Origin: JAWXBM01 sp964602895
Lineage (GTDB): Bacteria; Pseudomonadota; Gammaproteobacteria; Xanthomonadales; SZUA-36
Assembly (NCBI GenBank): GCA_964602895.1
Contig: CAZRTG010000074.1
Location: forward strand, 1 to 15,710
Direction of reading: 5' to 3'
Length of the DNA stretch: 15,710 nt
Numbering within the stretch: the first letter of the stretch is position 1; every line of letters starts with the position of its first letter. Both the position numbers and the translations under genes were made by a program. The notes under the pieces are model-generated. The model had not been told where the DNA came from. It searched no databases and saw only the letters and a list, made by a program, of their open reading frames with translations. Positions 14,665-15,710 of this stretch are shown here, in pieces.

Positions 14665-15564
14665 GCCTGCAGCTTCCTCTTCAAGCCGGCGTGCCAGCCA
14701 GTCATCAAAATAATCGGCATAGGCCATGCAGGCAGAGGAGTCGATAAAGGGATTTATCTCCGGGTTGGCTGCGGCGGCGGCGAGTTTGTCTTGCAGCTGG
14801 ATCAGGAAAGGATGAGGTGCCAGCAGCACGTCACAGGGCAAGTCCCGGATCAGCGCCGTACTGGCGGTGATTTGCGTGGCATTGTTGGGGTCGGAATCAG
14901 GATCAGAGAATCGAAAGCCATCGGCAGAAACAGCGCTTAGGCTGTCGGCGTAAACCATGTTCAGACAGCTGGATGACTCACAACTTTGCCAGGTCCAGCT
15001 GGTGCCGCCGGTGGTGTGGCCGGGTGTGTAGTGAGCGACCAGGGTGGTGTTGCCCAATGCCAGGGATTCACCGTCAGCGATCATCCGCACATTCTCGATA
15101 GCAGGAAAGCGGTTAGCTTCTACCCCGAAATTGAATTGTGGGTCGTTGCCAGCCAGTTTGCCGCTTTGCAGCACATCGACGCTGCCTTCACTGGCAACCA
15201 CTTGTGCCCCGCTAAGGCGTTGCAGTGCAGCCATGCCACCTGCGTGGTCATAATGGGCGTGGCTGTTGAGAAGGAGTTTGATGTCCAGTGGATCAAAACC
15301 GATTTGACGAATATTCCCTGCGATCAAATGAGCCGATTGTGGCAGTGCTGCATCGATCAGGATCAAGCCCGCATCGGTCTTGATCAAGATGGCAGCCAGA
15401 CCTTGCGTTCCGACATACCAGGTATTGCCGTACACCCTGAATGGAGCCTGTGGTTTATTCCATGCTTCGCAATAGGTACAGTCTTCTGCCACATCTTCGA
15501 TTACTTCAGCATGGGCGTAAATGCTGCATGCCGACAGGAACATCAGAGCCAGGAGTTTTTTCAT
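14653..15564 (-). CDS. Subclass B3 metallo-beta-lactamase
   Basis: A zinc-dependent hydrolase of subclass B3, expected to open the beta-lactam ring in the periplasm. With the start at 15564 the protein has 303 residues, normal for the class. Zinc ligands are complete: SHAHYDHAGG gives His102, His104, Asp106 and His107; PGHTTGGTSW gives His183; LLAPHPF gives His251. This is the B3 pattern (H116/H118/H196 and D120/H121/H263 in standard numbering). Other B3 signs are APFRVYGNTWYVGTQGL, ADSLSAVSADGFRF and the Cys243/Cys279 pair expected to form the conserved disulfide. The frame extends to 15630, but the added 22 residues precede a good signal peptide, MKKLLALMFLSACSIYAHA, so 15564 is preferred. 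The signal could be cut after AHA (residue 19) or lipidated at Cys13 (LSAC). A non-lactamase MBL-fold hydrolase is the alternative; the specificity is untested. Confidence 0.9.
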   Translation of the reverse strand: MKKLLALMFLSACSIYAHAEVIEDVAEDCTYCEAWNKPQAPFRVYGNTWYVGTQGLAAILIKTDAGLILIDAALPQSAHLIAGNIRQIGFDPLDIKLLLNSHAHYDHAGGMAALQRLSGAQVVASEGSVDVLQSGKLAGNDPQFNFGVEANRFPAIENVRMIADGESLALGNTTLVAHYTPGHTTGGTSWTWQSCESSSCLNMVYADSLSAVSADGFRFSDPDSDPNNATQITASTALIRDLPCDVLLAPHPFLIQLQDKLAAAAANPEINPFIDSSACMAYADYFDDWLARRLEEEAAGPTE

Positions 15565-15710
15565 TTCCGGATCATAGAGCAGGATTTTTGTTTGCGCACC
15601 AACAGCGCTTTCAATCGGTGCAAATGCCATAGAATTGCCAGAATCCGACAGCTCGCGGAGCGCTCAGCTTAGGGAAGCTCTGAATAATTCATCCATGAAT
15701 TCTCAGAGCA
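15565..15710. other. Upstream region of the beta-lactamase to the window edge
   Basis: These 146 nt hold no supported gene. The stretch nearest the beta-lactamase start is likely its leader and promoter. Only a TATGAT very close to the start was noticed, too close to serve as an ordinary -10. The distal half contains the long inverted repeat at 15677-15709. Confidence 0.4.
15677..15709. repeat. Long imperfect inverted repeat at the right edge
   Basis: GCTCTGA-at-AATTCAT (15677-15692), loop CC, ATGAATT-c-TCAGAGC (15695-15709). The arms pair over 7+7 bp with a 2-versus-1-base internal bulge. It could be a terminator-like hairpin, a REP/MITE-type repeat unit, or the start of a mobile element that continues beyond the window. 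The 22 nt at 15669-15690 match 19 of 22 with 3555-3576, which supports a repeat family. Confidence 0.55.

Noticed and set aside
15565..15630. N-terminal extension of the beta-lactamase to 15630
   Set aside because: The 22 extra residues would precede a well-formed signal peptide, which must be at the N-terminus to work.

Overview
The window looks like a chromosomal segment of a free-living, probably marine or aquatic gammaproteobacterium. This is inferred from two large TonB-dependent receptors with EEVIV[TS]A-type TonB boxes, an HAE1-type RND efflux pair, a DgcN/DgcA D-glutamate catabolic pair (characterised in marine bacteria), a subclass B3 metallo-beta-lactamase and moderate GC content with AT-rich intergenic regions. 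No rRNA, tRNA, CRISPR array, transposase, integrase or phage gene was seen. No transcriptional regulator is encoded in the window, so control must come from outside it.

Layout. Positions 1-632 (+) hold the C-terminal part of an acetamidase/formamidase-family amidohydrolase cut by the window edge. After a 334-nt gap with an AT-rich promoter-like stretch and a tandem 18-bp operator-like repeat comes a large TonB-dependent receptor (967-3552, +). A perfect hairpin separates it from a convergent, probably Tat-exported alpha/beta hydrolase (3667-4503, -). A 428-nt AT-rich divergent spacer leads to a two-gene efflux operon: membrane fusion protein (4932-6023) and RND pump (6020-9067), overlapping by ATGA.

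Convergent to the pump is a minus-strand operon, transcribed in the order dgcN (12333-11296), dgcA (11299-10319), then an alpha-methylacyl-CoA racemase/class III CoA-transferase-like gene (10262-9093). Divergent from dgcN is a second TonB-dependent receptor of the YncD/FecA-like type (12537-14624, +). A subclass B3 metallo-beta-lactamase (15564-14653, -) runs convergently into that receptor. The window closes with a long imperfect inverted repeat (15677-15709). Its left arm and flank match 19 of 22 bases just after the first receptor's stop codon, which suggests a dispersed intergenic repeat.

How the genes may work together. DgcN (N-acetylation of D-glutamate) and DgcA (racemisation of N-acetyl-D-glutamate) would turn D-Glu, a peptidoglycan component, into N-acetyl-L-glutamate. 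The divergent receptor and the flanking beta-lactamase raise the speculative idea of an island for uptake and processing of D-Glu-containing or cell-wall-related compounds, with the CoA-dependent racemase as an unexplained third operon member. The left half (amidase, receptor, exported hydrolase, efflux pump) looks like uptake, hydrolysis and export of small amides or esters, but the substrate cannot be read from sequence. No clearly unprecedented system is evident. The most notable points are the dgcN-dgcA-racemase operon facing a TonB receptor, the lipobox-like signal of the B3 enzyme, the missing canonical catalytic His in the hydrolase, and the regulatory and dispersed repeats.
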